From an uncultured Bacilli bacterium (GTDB lineage: Bacteria > Bacillota_I > Bacilli_A > RF39 > UBA660), in NCBI GenBank assembly GCA_947630955.1, contig CANRJK010000003.1, forward strand, positions 1 to 40,072: a DNA stretch of 40,072 nt. The letters are read 5' to 3'. A program made the position numbers and the translations under genes. The notes below the pieces were generated by a model. The model saw only the letters and a program-made list of their open reading frames with translations, ran no database searches and had not been told where the DNA came from. Positions 8,143 to 17,379 of this stretch are shown in pieces (position 1 is the first letter of the stretch; every line of letters starts with the position of its first letter).

Positions 8143-10386
8143 GTGACCAGTACCTTTTTTCAAATATGCAGTCTTTTTTATGTGGTAATGCTTACTTTAC
8201 AGTATTATTCTCGCAAACGTATTAATAATATTGAAAATAAGATTTATTCTTGTTTAATTATTAATGTTTTAGTTGAACTTATTCTTGATATTTTAAGTAT
8301 TATAACGATTAGAAATGCTGATAAAATACCTTTTTTAAATCAATTTGTGGCTAAAGCTTATTTAGCGAGTTTAATTAGTTGGCTATCTTTTTTTACACTA
8401 TATATATTAACCATTTCTATTAAGCATAGTAAAAAAGATATAGATGATAATATTTTAAGGGAAAAAGCAAGGCTTTATGCAGGTGTTTTAGGCCTTATTT
8501 ATGCTTTTTATATTGTTTTACTTTCTATTTTAGAATTACAATTCGTAAGTAATCAAAATGGAATCTATTCTTGTGGACCAGCGGCGGAGTTTTCTTATGC
8601 TGTAGCTGGGTTATTAATTCTTATTTCTGTTGTTAATGTTTTAAGAAGAATTAAAACGATTCCTCGTAAAAAAACAATACCGGTTTTCATCTTTGTTTTT
8701 GTCGGGTTAATTGCTATTACAATACAAATGAGTAATCCAAATATTTTACTTATATCTGCTGTTGATGCTTTTATTACTTTCCTTATGTATTTTACGATTG
8801 AAAATCCTGATGTTAAAATGATTGAAGCTTTAAATTTAGCTAAAGATCAAGCTGAAAAAGCTAATCGCGCTAAAACAGATTTTTTATCTAGTATGTCACA
8901 CGAAATAAGAACACCACTTAATGCGATTGTAGGATTTAGTCAAGGCTTGTTAGAAGAAGATCTACCAGCTGATACGAAGGAAGAAGTAAAAGATATTATT
9001 GATGCTTCTGATAGTTTGCTGCAAATTGTTAATGGTATTTTGGATATTTCAAAGATTGAAGCTAACAAATTAGAAATAGTTAATACGGAATATAATTTTG
9101 AAAAGATTTTTAAAGAATTAGTAGCGTTATCTAAAGGAAGAATAGGAGATAAACCTTTAGAGTTCCGATATAGCTGTGATAAGACAATACCACCTGTTTT
9201 ATATGGTGATTATGTTAGAATAAAACAAATTGTTTTAAACTTACTTACGAATGCGATTAAATATACTAAACAAGGATATGTTGATTTTACTGTTAACTCT
9301 GTTTGTAAAGATGATGTATGTCGTTTAATTATTTCTGTTACTGATACCGGGATTGGTATTAAAGAAGAAAATATCGATAAGTTATTTAATAAGTTTGAAC
9401 GACTTGATTTAGAAAAAAATATTACAATTGAAGGAACAGGCTTAGGTCTTGCTATTACTAAAAAATTAATTGATTTTATGCATGGTAATATTGTTGTTCA
9501 AAGTAAATATGGTGAGGGTTCAAAATTTACAGTTGCTTTAGACCAGCGAATTATTCCTAAAGAACTTGATGAGTTAAATATACCTGCTATAGAAGATGAT
9601 AATAAACCATTTGTTAGTAATGGTGGAAAGATTTTAGTAGTCGATGATAATAAAATTAATTTAAAGGTTGCGGCTCGATTACTTCGGGCATATAATGTCG
9701 ATGTAACATTAGTAACAAGTGGCCAAGAATGTATTGATGAAATATTAGATGGTCATAAATATGATTTAATTTTATTAGATGATATGATGCCTAAAATGAC
9801 GGGTGTTGAAACGCTTTTAAATTTAAAGAAGATAATTGGCTTTAATACGCCAACGGTTGCGCTTACCGCAAACGCTATTTCTGGAATGAAAGAAAAATAT
9901 TTAGAAAATGGTTTTGATGGCTATTTATCTAAACCAATCGATAAGGTTGAACTGGAAAATATTTTAAGAAAATATTTAACTGATATGGATACGAAAACAG
10001 AGGTTCCTCCTAAAGAAGATAAGTTAGAAGATATATCTTATTTGAAAGATAATGGAATTGATGTTGATGCAAGTATCGAACTATTAGGAGATAAACAAAC
10101 TTTTTTAAGTACTTTAAATGACTTTTTAGAAGAAACTAGTGAACGCCTACCAAAGATGGAACAATATAGAAAAGATAATGATATGGCAAATTATGCTATT
10201 TTAGTTCATGCGATGAAAAGTGATGCTAAATACTTAGGATTAACGAAGTTGGCTGAGCTTTCATACAATCATGAGATGGCAAGTAAAAAAAATGACAAAG
10301 ATTATGTTGATGAACATTATTCACAGTTAATAGATGAACTAAATCATATGATTGCGATAATAAAAAAATATTTAGGAAAGGAATAA
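8143..10386 (+). CDS. 7TM hybrid sensor histidine kinase with receiver and HPt domains
   Basis: 747 aa, GTG start with GAGGTG about 6 nt upstream. Residues 1-225 contain about seven membrane helices (7TM sensor type). A short coiled linker follows, then HisKA with phosphoacceptor H253 in 'SMSHEIRTPLNA'. The HATPase part shows 'LLTNAIKYT' (N box), 'VTDTGIGI' (G1) and 'EGTGLGLAI' (G2). A receiver domain starts at 'KILVVDDNKIN', with phospho-Asp D546 in 'LILLDDMMP'. A C-terminal HPt domain has H689 in 'VHAMKSDAKYLGL'. The protein thus holds a complete His-Asp-His relay and would need a further receiver, supplied by the next gene 4 bases downstream. The signal is unknown; the 7TM part suggests a membrane or small-ligand cue. 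Confidence 0.9.
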   Translation: MTSTFFQICSLFYVVMLTLQYYSRKRINNIENKIYSCLIINVLVELILDILSIITIRNADKIPFLNQFVAKAYLASLISWLSFFTLYILTISIKHSKKDIDDNILREKARLYAGVLGLIYAFYIVLLSILELQFVSNQNGIYSCGPAAEFSYAVAGLLILISVVNVLRRIKTIPRKKTIPVFIFVFVGLIAITIQMSNPNILLISAVDAFITFLMYFTIENPDVKMIEALNLAKDQAEKANRAKTDFLSSMSHEIRTPLNAIVGFSQGLLEEDLPADTKEEVKDIIDASDSLLQIVNGILDISKIEANKLEIVNTEYNFEKIFKELVALSKGRIGDKPLEFRYSCDKTIPPVLYGDYVRIKQIVLNLLTNAIKYTKQGYVDFTVNSVCKDDVCRLIISVTDTGIGIKEENIDKLFNKFERLDLEKNITIEGTGLGLAITKKLIDFMHGNIVVQSKYGEGSKFTVALDQRIIPKELDELNIPAIEDDNKPFVSNGGKILVVDDNKINLKVAARLLRAYNVDVTLVTSGQECIDEILDGHKYDLILLDDMMPKMTGVETLLNLKKIIGFNTPTVALTANAISGMKEKYLENGFDGYLSKPIDKVELENILRKYLTDMDTKTEVPPKEDKLEDISYLKDNGIDVDASIELLGDKQTFLSTLNDFLEETSERLPKMEQYRKDNDMANYAILVHAMKSDAKYLGLTKLAELSYNHEMASKKNDKDYVDEHYSQLIDELNHMIAIIKKYLGKE

Positions 10387-10390
10387 AAAT

Positions 10391-10894
10391 ATGAAAGAGT
10401 TATTAGAAAAAATTAATGAAATTTTTGATAATAGTATTGAATCAGCTAATGAACAAACGTCTCTTGAACTTAAAATATTAAAAGGAAATATTAATACTTT
10501 ATTTAGTGAGGCTATGAATAGTAATTCAGATAATACTAGTAAGAAAAAAATATTGGTTGTTGATGATTCTAGTATTATTAGAAATTACATAGAAAAGGCT
10601 TGTGCATCTAAGTATGATGTTGTTATGGCAAGTGGTGGTAATGATGCGATTAATTTATTAAGTAAAGATAATTTTGACTTACTTTTATTAGATTTAATGA
10701 TGCCTAGTGTTGATGGTTTTGCAGTACTTGATTATTTAAAAAACAATAATAATATGGTTCCAACTATCATTATTAGTGGTGATACAACAAAAGAAACGAT
10801 TGACCGTGCTTTTAAATATAATGTTGTTGATATGGTCGAAAAACCTTTTTCAGAAAAGAATATTATTGAAAAAATTGACCGCGTTTTAGAATAA
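10391..10894 (+). CDS. Stand-alone response regulator (receiver domain only)
   Basis: 167 aa. Residues 1-50 are a helical, Asn/Ser-rich N-terminal extension, and residues about 53-167 form a CheY-like receiver. It has the acidic pocket 'VVDDSS', phospho-Asp D101 in 'LLLLDLMMP', the Thr/Ser switch in 'IIISGDT' and the conserved Lys in 'VEKPF'. There is no DNA-binding or enzymatic output domain, so output must be by protein-protein interaction or through the N-terminal helix. It starts 4 bases after the hybrid kinase and is very probably the terminal acceptor of that kinase's HPt domain. Confidence 0.88.
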   Translation: MKELLEKINEIFDNSIESANEQTSLELKILKGNINTLFSEAMNSNSDNTSKKKILVVDDSSIIRNYIEKACASKYDVVMASGGNDAINLLSKDNFDLLLLDLMMPSVDGFAVLDYLKNNNNMVPTIIISGDTTKETIDRAFKYNVVDMVEKPFSEKNIIEKIDRVLE

Positions 10895-10913
10895 GAACTT
10901 TATGTTCTTTTTT
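10893..10913 (+). terminator. Weak intrinsic terminator after the response regulator
   Basis: AAGAAC (10893-10898) and GTTCTT (10904-10909) form a 6-bp stem followed by four T. The stop codon (10892-10894) overlaps the hairpin. The short AT-rich stem suggests incomplete termination. Confidence 0.5.
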
Positions 10914-10914
10914 G

Positions 10915-10944
10915 TTGGTATAAACCTTATAAAAATGCTATAAT
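10915..10944 (+). promoter_or_regulatory. Sigma-A promoter of obg
   Basis: TTGGTA (10915-10920), an 18-bp spacer, then a perfect TATAAT (10939-10944). The start codon follows at 10968, giving a leader of about 17 nt. Confidence 0.65.
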
Positions 10945-10967
10945 GATATAGATGAGTGAGGGATACT

Positions 10968-12242
10968 ATGTTTATTGATGAAGTTGTGATTGAATTAATA
11001 GCTGGTAATGGTGGTAATGGTTGTATGGCTTTTCGCCATGAAAAATATATCGAAATGGGTGGTCCTTATGGCGGTAATGGTGGACATGGTGGTAATATCG
11101 TGTTTAAAGCTGATGAAGGGCTCAATACTTTAATTGACTTAAGATATAGTAAACGTTATAAAGCTAAAAATGGTGAACATGGTGAGGGAAAAGGTAAAAA
11201 TGGTGCTAATGCTAAAGACTTAGTTATTAAAGTACCTTTAGGAACAGTTGTAACGGATTTAGAAACTAATTTTGTTTTGGCTGATTTAATTCATAAGGAT
11301 GATGAGGTTGTTGTCGCATATGGTGGTCGTGGAGGTCGTGGTAATATGGCCTTTGTAACACCTAAGAATAAAGCTCCAGAATTTGCTGAAAATGGTGAAC
11401 CTGGTGAGGAAAAGAAGGTTAAAGTTGAACTTAAACTTTTAGCTGATGTTGGTTTAGTTGGACTTCCTAGTGTTGGAAAAAGTACGATTATAAGTAAAAT
11501 ATCAGCTGCTAAACCTAAAATTGCTGAATATCATTTTACAACGTTAAAACCTAATTTAGGTGTTGTAAAAACCAGAGATAATCGTTCTTTTGTTGTTGCA
11601 GATTTACCAGGACTTATTAAAGGCGCATCTAAAGGTGAAGGCTTAGGTGATAAATTTTTAAAACATATTGAAAGAACAAGAGTTATTGCTCATGTTATTG
11701 ACATGGGTTCGGAAGAAGGAAGAAATCCTTACGATGATTATGTTACGATTAATCAAGAATTAGAAAATTTTAATACTAAGTTACTTGATAAACCACAAAT
11801 TGTTATCGCTAATAAAATGGACCTTGAAAACGCTAAAGAAAATTTAGAAAAATTTAGACAAAAAACAGATGTTAAGGTATATGAAGTATCTGCAAAAGAC
11901 AATCAAGGTTTAGATGAAGTTTTAATTGCTTTAGCCGATTTATTAGATAAAATTCCTAAACAGCCACTTTATGAAGAAGAACGTTTTGAAAGTCATATTT
12001 TATATCGCTTTAAAGAAAAGCAACCATTTACAGTTACGATTGATAAAGATGGTGTTTATGTAGTTAAAGGTGAAGAAATAGAAAAAATTTATAAGATGAC
12101 GTGGTTTGTTACGGATGAAGCATTTAGACGTTTTTCTGATAAATTACGAAAATTAGGTATCGATGATAAATTAAAAGAAATGGGTATTAAAGATGGCGAT
12201 ATTGTAAGAATTATGGATTATGAATTTGAGTATCGAAATTAG
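10968..12242 (+). CDS. obg: Obg/CgtA ribosome-associated GTPase
   Basis: 424 aa. The start is set at ATG 10968 (MFIDEVVIEL), which matches the invariant Obg N-terminus and has GTGAGGG 5 nt upstream; an in-frame GTG at 10956 would overlap the ribosome-binding site. Domain order: Gly-rich Obg fold (1 to about 157, with 'GGPYGGNGGHGG'), GTPase domain with G1 'GLPSVGKST', G3 'DLPGLIKGA', G4 'NKMD' and G5 'SAK', and the C-terminal OCT domain ('FRRFSDKLRKLGIDDKL'). The protein acts in 50S subunit assembly and in stress and sporulation control. It is transcribed alone from its own promoter and ends at its own terminator. Confidence 0.97.
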   Translation: MFIDEVVIELIAGNGGNGCMAFRHEKYIEMGGPYGGNGGHGGNIVFKADEGLNTLIDLRYSKRYKAKNGEHGEGKGKNGANAKDLVIKVPLGTVVTDLETNFVLADLIHKDDEVVVAYGGRGGRGNMAFVTPKNKAPEFAENGEPGEEKKVKVELKLLADVGLVGLPSVGKSTIISKISAAKPKIAEYHFTTLKPNLGVVKTRDNRSFVVADLPGLIKGASKGEGLGDKFLKHIERTRVIAHVIDMGSEEGRNPYDDYVTINQELENFNTKLLDKPQIVIANKMDLENAKENLEKFRQKTDVKVYEVSAKDNQGLDEVLIALADLLDKIPKQPLYEEERFESHILYRFKEKQPFTVTIDKDGVYVVKGEEIEKIYKMTWFVTDEAFRRFSDKLRKLGIDDKLKEMGIKDGDIVRIMDYEFEYRN

Positions 12243-12263
12243 CTATAGAAATATAGCTTTTTT
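12241..12263 (+). terminator. Intrinsic terminator of obg
   Basis: AGCTATA and TATAGCT (7 bp) enclose a GAAA tetraloop and are followed by five T. The stop codon TAG (12240-12242) overlaps the stem. Confidence 0.8.
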
Positions 12264-12321
12264 AATGACTTTTAAAATTTAAAAAATTTAAAAAATTTAT
12301 TAAGCAAATACGAAATAATTG

Positions 12322-12330
12322 TGTTAAAAT
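12322..12330 (+). promoter_or_regulatory. Possible extended -10 promoter of the rRNA methyltransferase operon
   Basis: TGTTAAAAT (TGnTAAAAT) lies 18 bases before the ATG at 12348. The leader would be very short and no -35 was found. Confidence 0.4.
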
Positions 12331-12347
12331 AATATTAGGTGACTCTT

Positions 12348-13073
12348 ATGGTATATCGTTCTTTAGACAATAAAAAAATTAAACAAATAAAAAAATTACG
12401 ACAGAAAAAGTATCGTGATGAGACTAATCTATTTTTAGTTGAAGGAGAACATATTATCGAAGAAGCATTAAAAAGTAATTGTTTAAAGAGTGTTATTATT
12501 GAGGAAAATACTACTTCTAAGATTACAAAAGATAATATATATGTTAGTGATAAAGTTATGAAGCATTTATCTGAGTTAGATAATTATTATCCGATGATAG
12601 GCATTTGCTTTAAACCAAAAAAGCAAAAAATAGGTAAAAGAGTTTTAGTCTTAGATAATATTCAAGACCCAGGTAATTTAGGAACGATTATTCGAAGTGC
12701 GGTAGCTTTTAATTTTGATACTATTATTTTAAGTCCAGATACCGTTGATTTATATAATAGTAAGGTTATAAGAGCTAGTCAGGGAATGTTATTTCATCTT
12801 AATATTATAATTAATGATCTTTTTTTTGAGGTAACAAAGTTAAAAGAACAAGACTATAAAATTATTGGGACTAAAGTTGATGTTGGAACTGATATAAGTG
12901 AGTTTAGTAAGTTAGATAAATTAGTTTTAATTATGGGTAATGAAGGTCAAGGAGTAAAAGAAGAAGTTTTATCTTTATGTGATTTTTATGCTCATATTAA
13001 AATGAGCAATAGTTGTGAGAGTTTAAATGTTGCGATTGCGACAAGTATTATGTTATATGAATTAAGTAAGTAG
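12348..13073 (+). CDS. SpoU/TrmH-family RNA 2'-O-methyltransferase
   Basis: 241 aa. ATG 12348 is chosen with AGGTGA at 12337-12342; GTG 12339 overlaps that site. The N-terminal L7Ae/L30e-like substrate-binding region carries 'KKYRDETNLFLVEGEH'. The C-terminal SPOUT (alpha/beta knot) domain has motif 1 'NIQDPGNLGTIIRSA', motif 2 'LIMGNEGQG' and motif 3 'SCESLNVAIATSI'. It methylates a ribose 2'-OH in rRNA (YsgA/TsnR/RlmB group) using SAM. The exact target nucleotide cannot be inferred. It heads a unit with rimM (10 bp downstream) and trmD, all RNA modification or ribosome maturation factors. Confidence 0.9.
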   Translation: MVYRSLDNKKIKQIKKLRQKKYRDETNLFLVEGEHIIEEALKSNCLKSVIIEENTTSKITKDNIYVSDKVMKHLSELDNYYPMIGICFKPKKQKIGKRVLVLDNIQDPGNLGTIIRSAVAFNFDTIILSPDTVDLYNSKVIRASQGMLFHLNIIINDLFFEVTKLKEQDYKIIGTKVDVGTDISEFSKLDKLVLIMGNEGQGVKEEVLSLCDFYAHIKMSNSCESLNVAIATSIMLYELSK

Positions 13074-13083
13074 GTGAGTAGTT

Positions 13084-13575
13084 ATGAATTACATATTTAT
13101 TGGTGATGTTGTTAATACCCATGGCTTGAAAGGAGAAATTAGAATTGTCAGTGATTTTAAATTTAAAAATCAGGCTTTTCAAAAGGGGATAACTTTTTAT
13201 ATAGGTAAAGATAAGAAAAAAGAAATTGTGGATACTTACCGTATTCATAAGAATTATGATATGGTTACTTTTGAAGGAAAGAATCATATTGATGATGTTA
13301 TTATTTATAAAAACGAACCCGTTTATGTTAACCGTAGTGATTTAGTTTATGATGGTTATTTAGATGAAGATTTAATTGGTTTAGACGTTTATTGTAATGA
13401 CAAACATATTGGTAATGTTGCCTCTATTTTAAAGACTAATGCTCATGAAATATTAGTCGTTAAAAATGGCAGTAAGCATATGATACCTAATGTTGATGAG
13501 TTTATTAAAAAGGTTGATTTAGAAAATAATCGTCTTGATATTAACTATATGAAGGGATTATTAAATGAAGATTGA
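13084..13575 (+). CDS. rimM: Ribosome maturation factor RimM
   Basis: 163 aa, typical length. The N-terminal RimM beta-barrel contains '[16 protein letters not shown]'. The C-terminal PRC-barrel has '[19 protein letters not shown]' and '[15 protein letters not shown]'. RimM binds ribosomal protein S19 and helps mature the 30S head. It overlaps the trmD start by 11 bp, indicating translational coupling, as in the rimM-trmD order common in Firmicutes. Confidence 0.95.
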   Translation: MNYIFIGDVVNTHGLKGEIRIVSDFKFKNQAFQKGITFYIGKDKKKEIVDTYRIHKNYDMVTFEGKNHIDDVIIYKNEPVYVNRSDLVYDGYLDEDLIGLDVYCNDKHIGNVASILKTNAHEILVVKNGSKHMIPNVDEFIKKVDLENNRLDINYMKGLLNED

Positions 13576-14236
13576 TATATTAACTTTATTTCCACATATG
13601 TTTGATGGCTTTTTAAATGAATCAATTATTAAAAGAGCTATTAGTGGTGGCTATGTTGAAGTTAAAATCCATAATTTCCGAGATTATTCTAAGGATCCCC
13701 ATCAAAAAGTTGATGATTATGGCTTTGGTGGTGGGCCTGGTATGGTTTTAATGCCTCAACCAATTTATGATGCAGTTGATGCTTTAAAAACTAAAGATAG
13801 TAAAGTTATTCTAATGACACCTCAAGGTGTAACTTACTCACAGAAAATGGCTTATAAACTTAAGGACGCATCTCATTTAATTTTTATTTGTGGTCATTAT
13901 GAGGGGTTTGATGAAAGAATTCGTCTTTTAGCTGATATGGAAATAAGCATTGGCGATTTTGTTTTAACCGGTGGCGAAATTCCTAGTATGGCTATTTGTG
14001 ATAGCATTATTCGTCTTTTGGATGGTGTGATTGATAATGATTCTAAAGAAGAAGAATCATTTAATCATAATCTTCTTGATTATCCTGTTTATACACGACC
14101 TGCCAATTTTAGAGGGATGAAGGTTCCCGATGTTTTACTTAGTGGTCATCATGAAAATATAAAAAAGTGGCGTCTTAATGAACAAATTAAAAAAACAGAA
14201 GAAAGAAGACCTGATTTATTAGAAAGAGTTGATTGA
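13565..14236 (+). CDS. trmD: tRNA (guanine-N1-)-methyltransferase TrmD
   Basis: 223 aa. It begins '[13 protein letters not shown]', the family signature, and carries the substrate loop '[13 protein letters not shown]', the knot residues '[10 protein letters not shown]', and SAM-binding '[11 protein letters not shown]'. It methylates G37 of tRNAs carrying proline, leucine or arginine anticodons to prevent frameshifting. The C-terminal domain is slightly shorter than in most homologues (about 240-250 aa) but ends in a plausible basic helix. It ends TGA, 1 base before the next gene. Confidence 0.96.
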   Translation: MKIDILTLFPHMFDGFLNESIIKRAISGGYVEVKIHNFRDYSKDPHQKVDDYGFGGGPGMVLMPQPIYDAVDALKTKDSKVILMTPQGVTYSQKMAYKLKDASHLIFICGHYEGFDERIRLLADMEISIGDFVLTGGEIPSMAICDSIIRLLDGVIDNDSKEEESFNHNLLDYPVYTRPANFRGMKVPDVLLSGHHENIKKWRLNEQIKKTEERRPDLLERVD

Positions 14237-14237
14237 T

Positions 14238-14696
14238 ATGGCTAATAATTATTACTATGTTGTAAGAAAAAGTAACCATTATGATAAAGTTATTATCGAT
14301 TATAGTAAGTTAATGGGCTTTGATGTAACTCCTAAAAATAATATTGATTATGGAGGTATCATAGTAAATAGATTAGTTATTATCAAAAAATGTTTTATTG
14401 AAAAAATATTAAAAAAGAAAATTAAACGAAAATTAGAAGTTTATTTACAATTTATAATTGATTATATCGATAGTGAAGAAGAAAGTGGGGGTACTTTAAA
14501 CGAGGTATTAAGTGATTTAACAAGATATAAAGATATCGTTAACTATCGTTATAGAAAATATTTAGGAAATAGATATATTGATTTATTACTGCGAAAGATT
14601 AATTTATTAGAACATGAATTTAAAGTTAAACTATATGAGTTATCTTTAAAACAAAATACGTTAGGTGAAAATAATCTTGGTAGTAAAAGTAGATAA
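14238..14696 (+). CDS. Hypothetical basic protein, 152 aa
   Basis: Not recognised. ATG 14238 directly after the trmD stop is preferred over TTG 14229, which overlaps trmD. The N-terminus is Tyr/Asn-rich ('MANNYYYVVRKSNHYDK'), the middle is a strongly basic helix ('KKCFIEKILKKKIKRK'), and the C-terminal half is predicted helical ('DLLLRKINLLEHEFKVKL'). No signal peptide or membrane segment was seen. The position inside the trmD transcript suggests RNA- or ribosome-related work, but that rests on context and charge only. Confidence 0.6.
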   Translation: MANNYYYVVRKSNHYDKVIIDYSKLMGFDVTPKNNIDYGGIIVNRLVIIKKCFIEKILKKKIKRKLEVYLQFIIDYIDSEEESGGTLNEVLSDLTRYKDIVNYRYRKYLGNRYIDLLLRKINLLEHEFKVKLYELSLKQNTLGENNLGSKSR

Positions 14697-14716
14697 TTTT
14701 TAGGGGTGGTGGATAA

Positions 14717-17314
14717 ATGGATTTAAAAAAGGAAAAATTAAAAAAGACATTTAACCATACACTCCTAGTTTATTTACTTGTCATTGGACTAGGGCTTGTT
14801 ATTACTCTAGTTTTTTGTTATTTAACGAAAAATGATGTTATTTATCTATATGATGATAATATTAGTGTTAATTTAAATTCAACTTATAAAATTAATGTTA
14901 TTACTAATTATAAAGATAGTGACCTTTCTTGGTCAGTTGAAAATAATAAGATTGCGACCATTGATAAACATGGTAAGATATCAACCCATAAATTAGGTGA
15001 AACAAATATTATTGTTAAATCAAAATATGGATTGTTTAAAAAAATTATAAAGTTACGAGTATCACAATTTAATGTTTATTCAATTGTTTTTGATGAAGAT
15101 AATATTAAACTTGATATTAATGAAGAAAAAATGTTGCTTCCTATTTTAAATAATGATAGTAATGTAAGAAGTAATTTAAGTTTTAAAAGTAGTGATGATG
15201 AAATTGTTAAAGTAGCAAGTAATGGTAAGATAAAAGGTTTAAAAGAAGGATTTGCGACCATCACGGTAACTGATAAATATACTAATTTAGCTACTTCCAT
15301 TAATATTAATGTTAATGTAGATAGCGCTATAACCGTTTTTAAAGAAGAAGCCATTGATCCTTTAGAATTAGAGCAAGAAATGATTGAAAATATTACTTTA
15401 AATACTAATCATTTAGATATGTATGTTGGAAGTACAAGAAAAATTAGTGCGACGATTTATCCGACTAATATAAAAAAGGAGAAAATTCAATATGAAAGTA
15501 GTGATAATTCTATAGCGACTGTTTCCCAAACTGGTATAGTAAAAGCTCATAAAAAAGGTGTTTGTAATATTTTTGTTACATCAGAAGATCGAAGTGTTAG
15601 TGCTTCAGCAATTGTTAAAGTGGCTGGTAGTGAAATTAAAATTAATAATCTTTCATTTAAAGAGAAAAATTTAACTTTAGATATCGGTGAAAATTATGTT
15701 TTAACACCAATTATTACTCCTAGTAATGCTAGTAATAAAAAATTAACTTATACTAGTAGTAATAAAGAGGTAGCTACTGTTAGTGAAGATGGTCAGATTA
15801 AAGCTCAAAAAGCAGGGACGACGACCATTGTTGTTATTAGTCAAAATGAACGTCAAACAGCTTCGGTTAATGTTAAAGTAACTGATAAAATGATTTCAGA
15901 TAGTAATTTAGATAAATTAGAATTAACTAATTTTAAAAATTCGATGGTCGTTGGACAGACTAATAAGATTAATGTTAAAGCGTTAAACAAAGAAAATAAT
16001 CAAATTAAAGTTAATTTAACGACATCTAGTCGTGATGTTATATCGGTAGATCAAACAGGTAATATTATTGCTAATGCTCCAGGTATTGCTTCTATTCAGG
16101 TTTCAACGATTGATGGAAAATATGTAGAAAAGAAAATAATTACAGTTTTACCAGAGAAAATTGGCGCTGAATTAGTTTATGTTAATAAAAATAGTTTGCA
16201 GTTAGTAAAGGGAGCAGAAGACACTTTAATTGCGACAGTTATTCCTTTTAATGCCGAAGATAAAACATTAATATGGAAAAGTAGTAATCCAAAGATTGTT
16301 AGTGTTTCTGATGGTAAAGTAAAAGGTGTTGGTATTGGAACCGCTCAAATAACAGTACAAGTTGCCAAAACAGGTGTATCACGGACTATTAAAGTCGCGG
16401 TTGTAGATTTAGAAAAGTTAATCGATGTTCGAAGACAAAGTTTAAAACCATATTATCAAAATTTAGTTGTTTATGATGAAGGTACGAAAGTAAAAAGAGC
16501 TATGCAAAATTTTGCAATTGCTAGAATTGGTCAAAAAAATGAAACCGTTTATTTGTCATTTCCAAGTCAATCAACTGTACCGAAAAAGACAAAATTAACT
16601 AAAGATTTAAAAAATAGTTTGACTAGAACGGTTATTGCAAGAATACCTAAAACAGAAATAAAAAGTCCATCTTCATCAAAGCGCACTTACATGTATCTAA
16701 ATAATAGTGGTCACGGCCAAGCTTTAGACTTAGATTATAATACTAATTATCTTTGGAGTAATGGTGGTGGATATACTTTTAAAGATAGTAAGGGAACAAC
16801 TTGGGGTAGTAATCATTATCTTGTAAGAACAAAGATTATTAAAAATAAAAGTACTTCTAAGTATAAAGCTACTAATAAAATAGTCATTAAAAATAATGGA
16901 GTTAGTTATAGTAATTGTGAAGTAGCTTTTGATTGGGATCAAAATTTAGCAGCCGTAAGGTCAGGACGAAATGTTTTCATATATAAAGCAACAGATTTTC
17001 GTAAGGGTAAATTAACTTTATTATATAATTTTGTCTTATCAAATAAATTAATAGATGGAAATAATTATCCTCGCCAAGGACATGATTTAGCAAACGGCTA
17101 TTATTATCAATATCGTGGTTATATTGGTTCTAAACTTTATATCGAAGCATATAATTACGTAGGTCAATTACAATATACTTATATTTTTAATCCTAATTTT
17201 AGTGGCAAAGAAGCTGAGGGCCTTAAAATATACCAAAATAAAATATATATTGGTTTTTCTGCTAATTGCCCTAATTGTGCGGGAAAAGTTAATAATATTT
17301 ATTATTTTAAGTAA
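14717..17314 (+). CDS. Cell-surface protein: Big2 Ig-like repeats plus helveticin-J-like C-terminal domain
   Basis: 865 aa. A short basic N-terminus and one membrane helix (about residues 15-37) would anchor or export it. About six bacterial Ig-like (Big_2) domains follow between residues 45 and 560; each ends in the family pattern of 'IATV' plus a Gly-Lys-Ile type turn plus 'G.A.ITV' (for example 'SNKEVATVSEDGQIKAQKAG'). Residues about 565-865 resemble helveticin-J-like domains: 'QNFAIA', 'SGHGQALDLDY' and 'EAEGLKIYQNKIYIGF' are typical of that beta-propeller-like family. A 'CPNC' pair lies near the C-terminus. No LPXTG signal is present. GGGGTGG precedes the ATG. Role inferred as surface adhesion or an antagonistic (bacteriocin-like) factor; the second option is speculative. 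Confidence 0.8.
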   Translation: MDLKKEKLKKTFNHTLLVYLLVIGLGLVITLVFCYLTKNDVIYLYDDNISVNLNSTYKINVITNYKDSDLSWSVENNKIATIDKHGKISTHKLGETNIIVKSKYGLFKKIIKLRVSQFNVYSIVFDEDNIKLDINEEKMLLPILNNDSNVRSNLSFKSSDDEIVKVASNGKIKGLKEGFATITVTDKYTNLATSININVNVDSAITVFKEEAIDPLELEQEMIENITLNTNHLDMYVGSTRKISATIYPTNIKKEKIQYESSDNSIATVSQTGIVKAHKKGVCNIFVTSEDRSVSASAIVKVAGSEIKINNLSFKEKNLTLDIGENYVLTPIITPSNASNKKLTYTSSNKEVATVSEDGQIKAQKAGTTTIVVISQNERQTASVNVKVTDKMISDSNLDKLELTNFKNSMVVGQTNKINVKALNKENNQIKVNLTTSSRDVISVDQTGNIIANAPGIASIQVSTIDGKYVEKKIITVLPEKIGAELVYVNKNSLQLVKGAEDTLIATVIPFNAEDKTLIWKSSNPKIVSVSDGKVKGVGIGTAQITVQVAKTGVSRTIKVAVVDLEKLIDVRRQSLKPYYQNLVVYDEGTKVKRAMQNFAIARIGQKNETVYLSFPSQSTVPKKTKLTKDLKNSLTRTVIARIPKTEIKSPSSSKRTYMYLNNSGHGQALDLDYNTNYLWSNGGGYTFKDSKGTTWGSNHYLVRTKIIKNKSTSKYKATNKIVIKNNGVSYSNCEVAFDWDQNLAAVRSGRNVFIYKATDFRKGKLTLLYNFVLSNKLIDGNNYPRQGHDLANGYYYQYRGYIGSKLYIEAYNYVGQLQYTYIFNPNFSGKEAEGLKIYQNKIYIGFSANCPNCAGKVNNIYYFK

Positions 17315-17350
17315 AATAAAAAAAGGGCTTTTAATTTTAAAAGATTGTGA

Positions 17351-17356
17351 TATAAT
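17351..17356 (+). promoter_or_regulatory. -10 box of the rpsB promoter
   Basis: A perfect TATAAT lies 113 bases before the rpsB start. The -35 region (about 17328-17334, CTTTTAA) is weak. It would give a leader of about 100 nt that contains the structured element at 17380-17436. Confidence 0.55.
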
Positions 17357-17379
17357 ATTATTGGCTTTTTTAAAAAACA

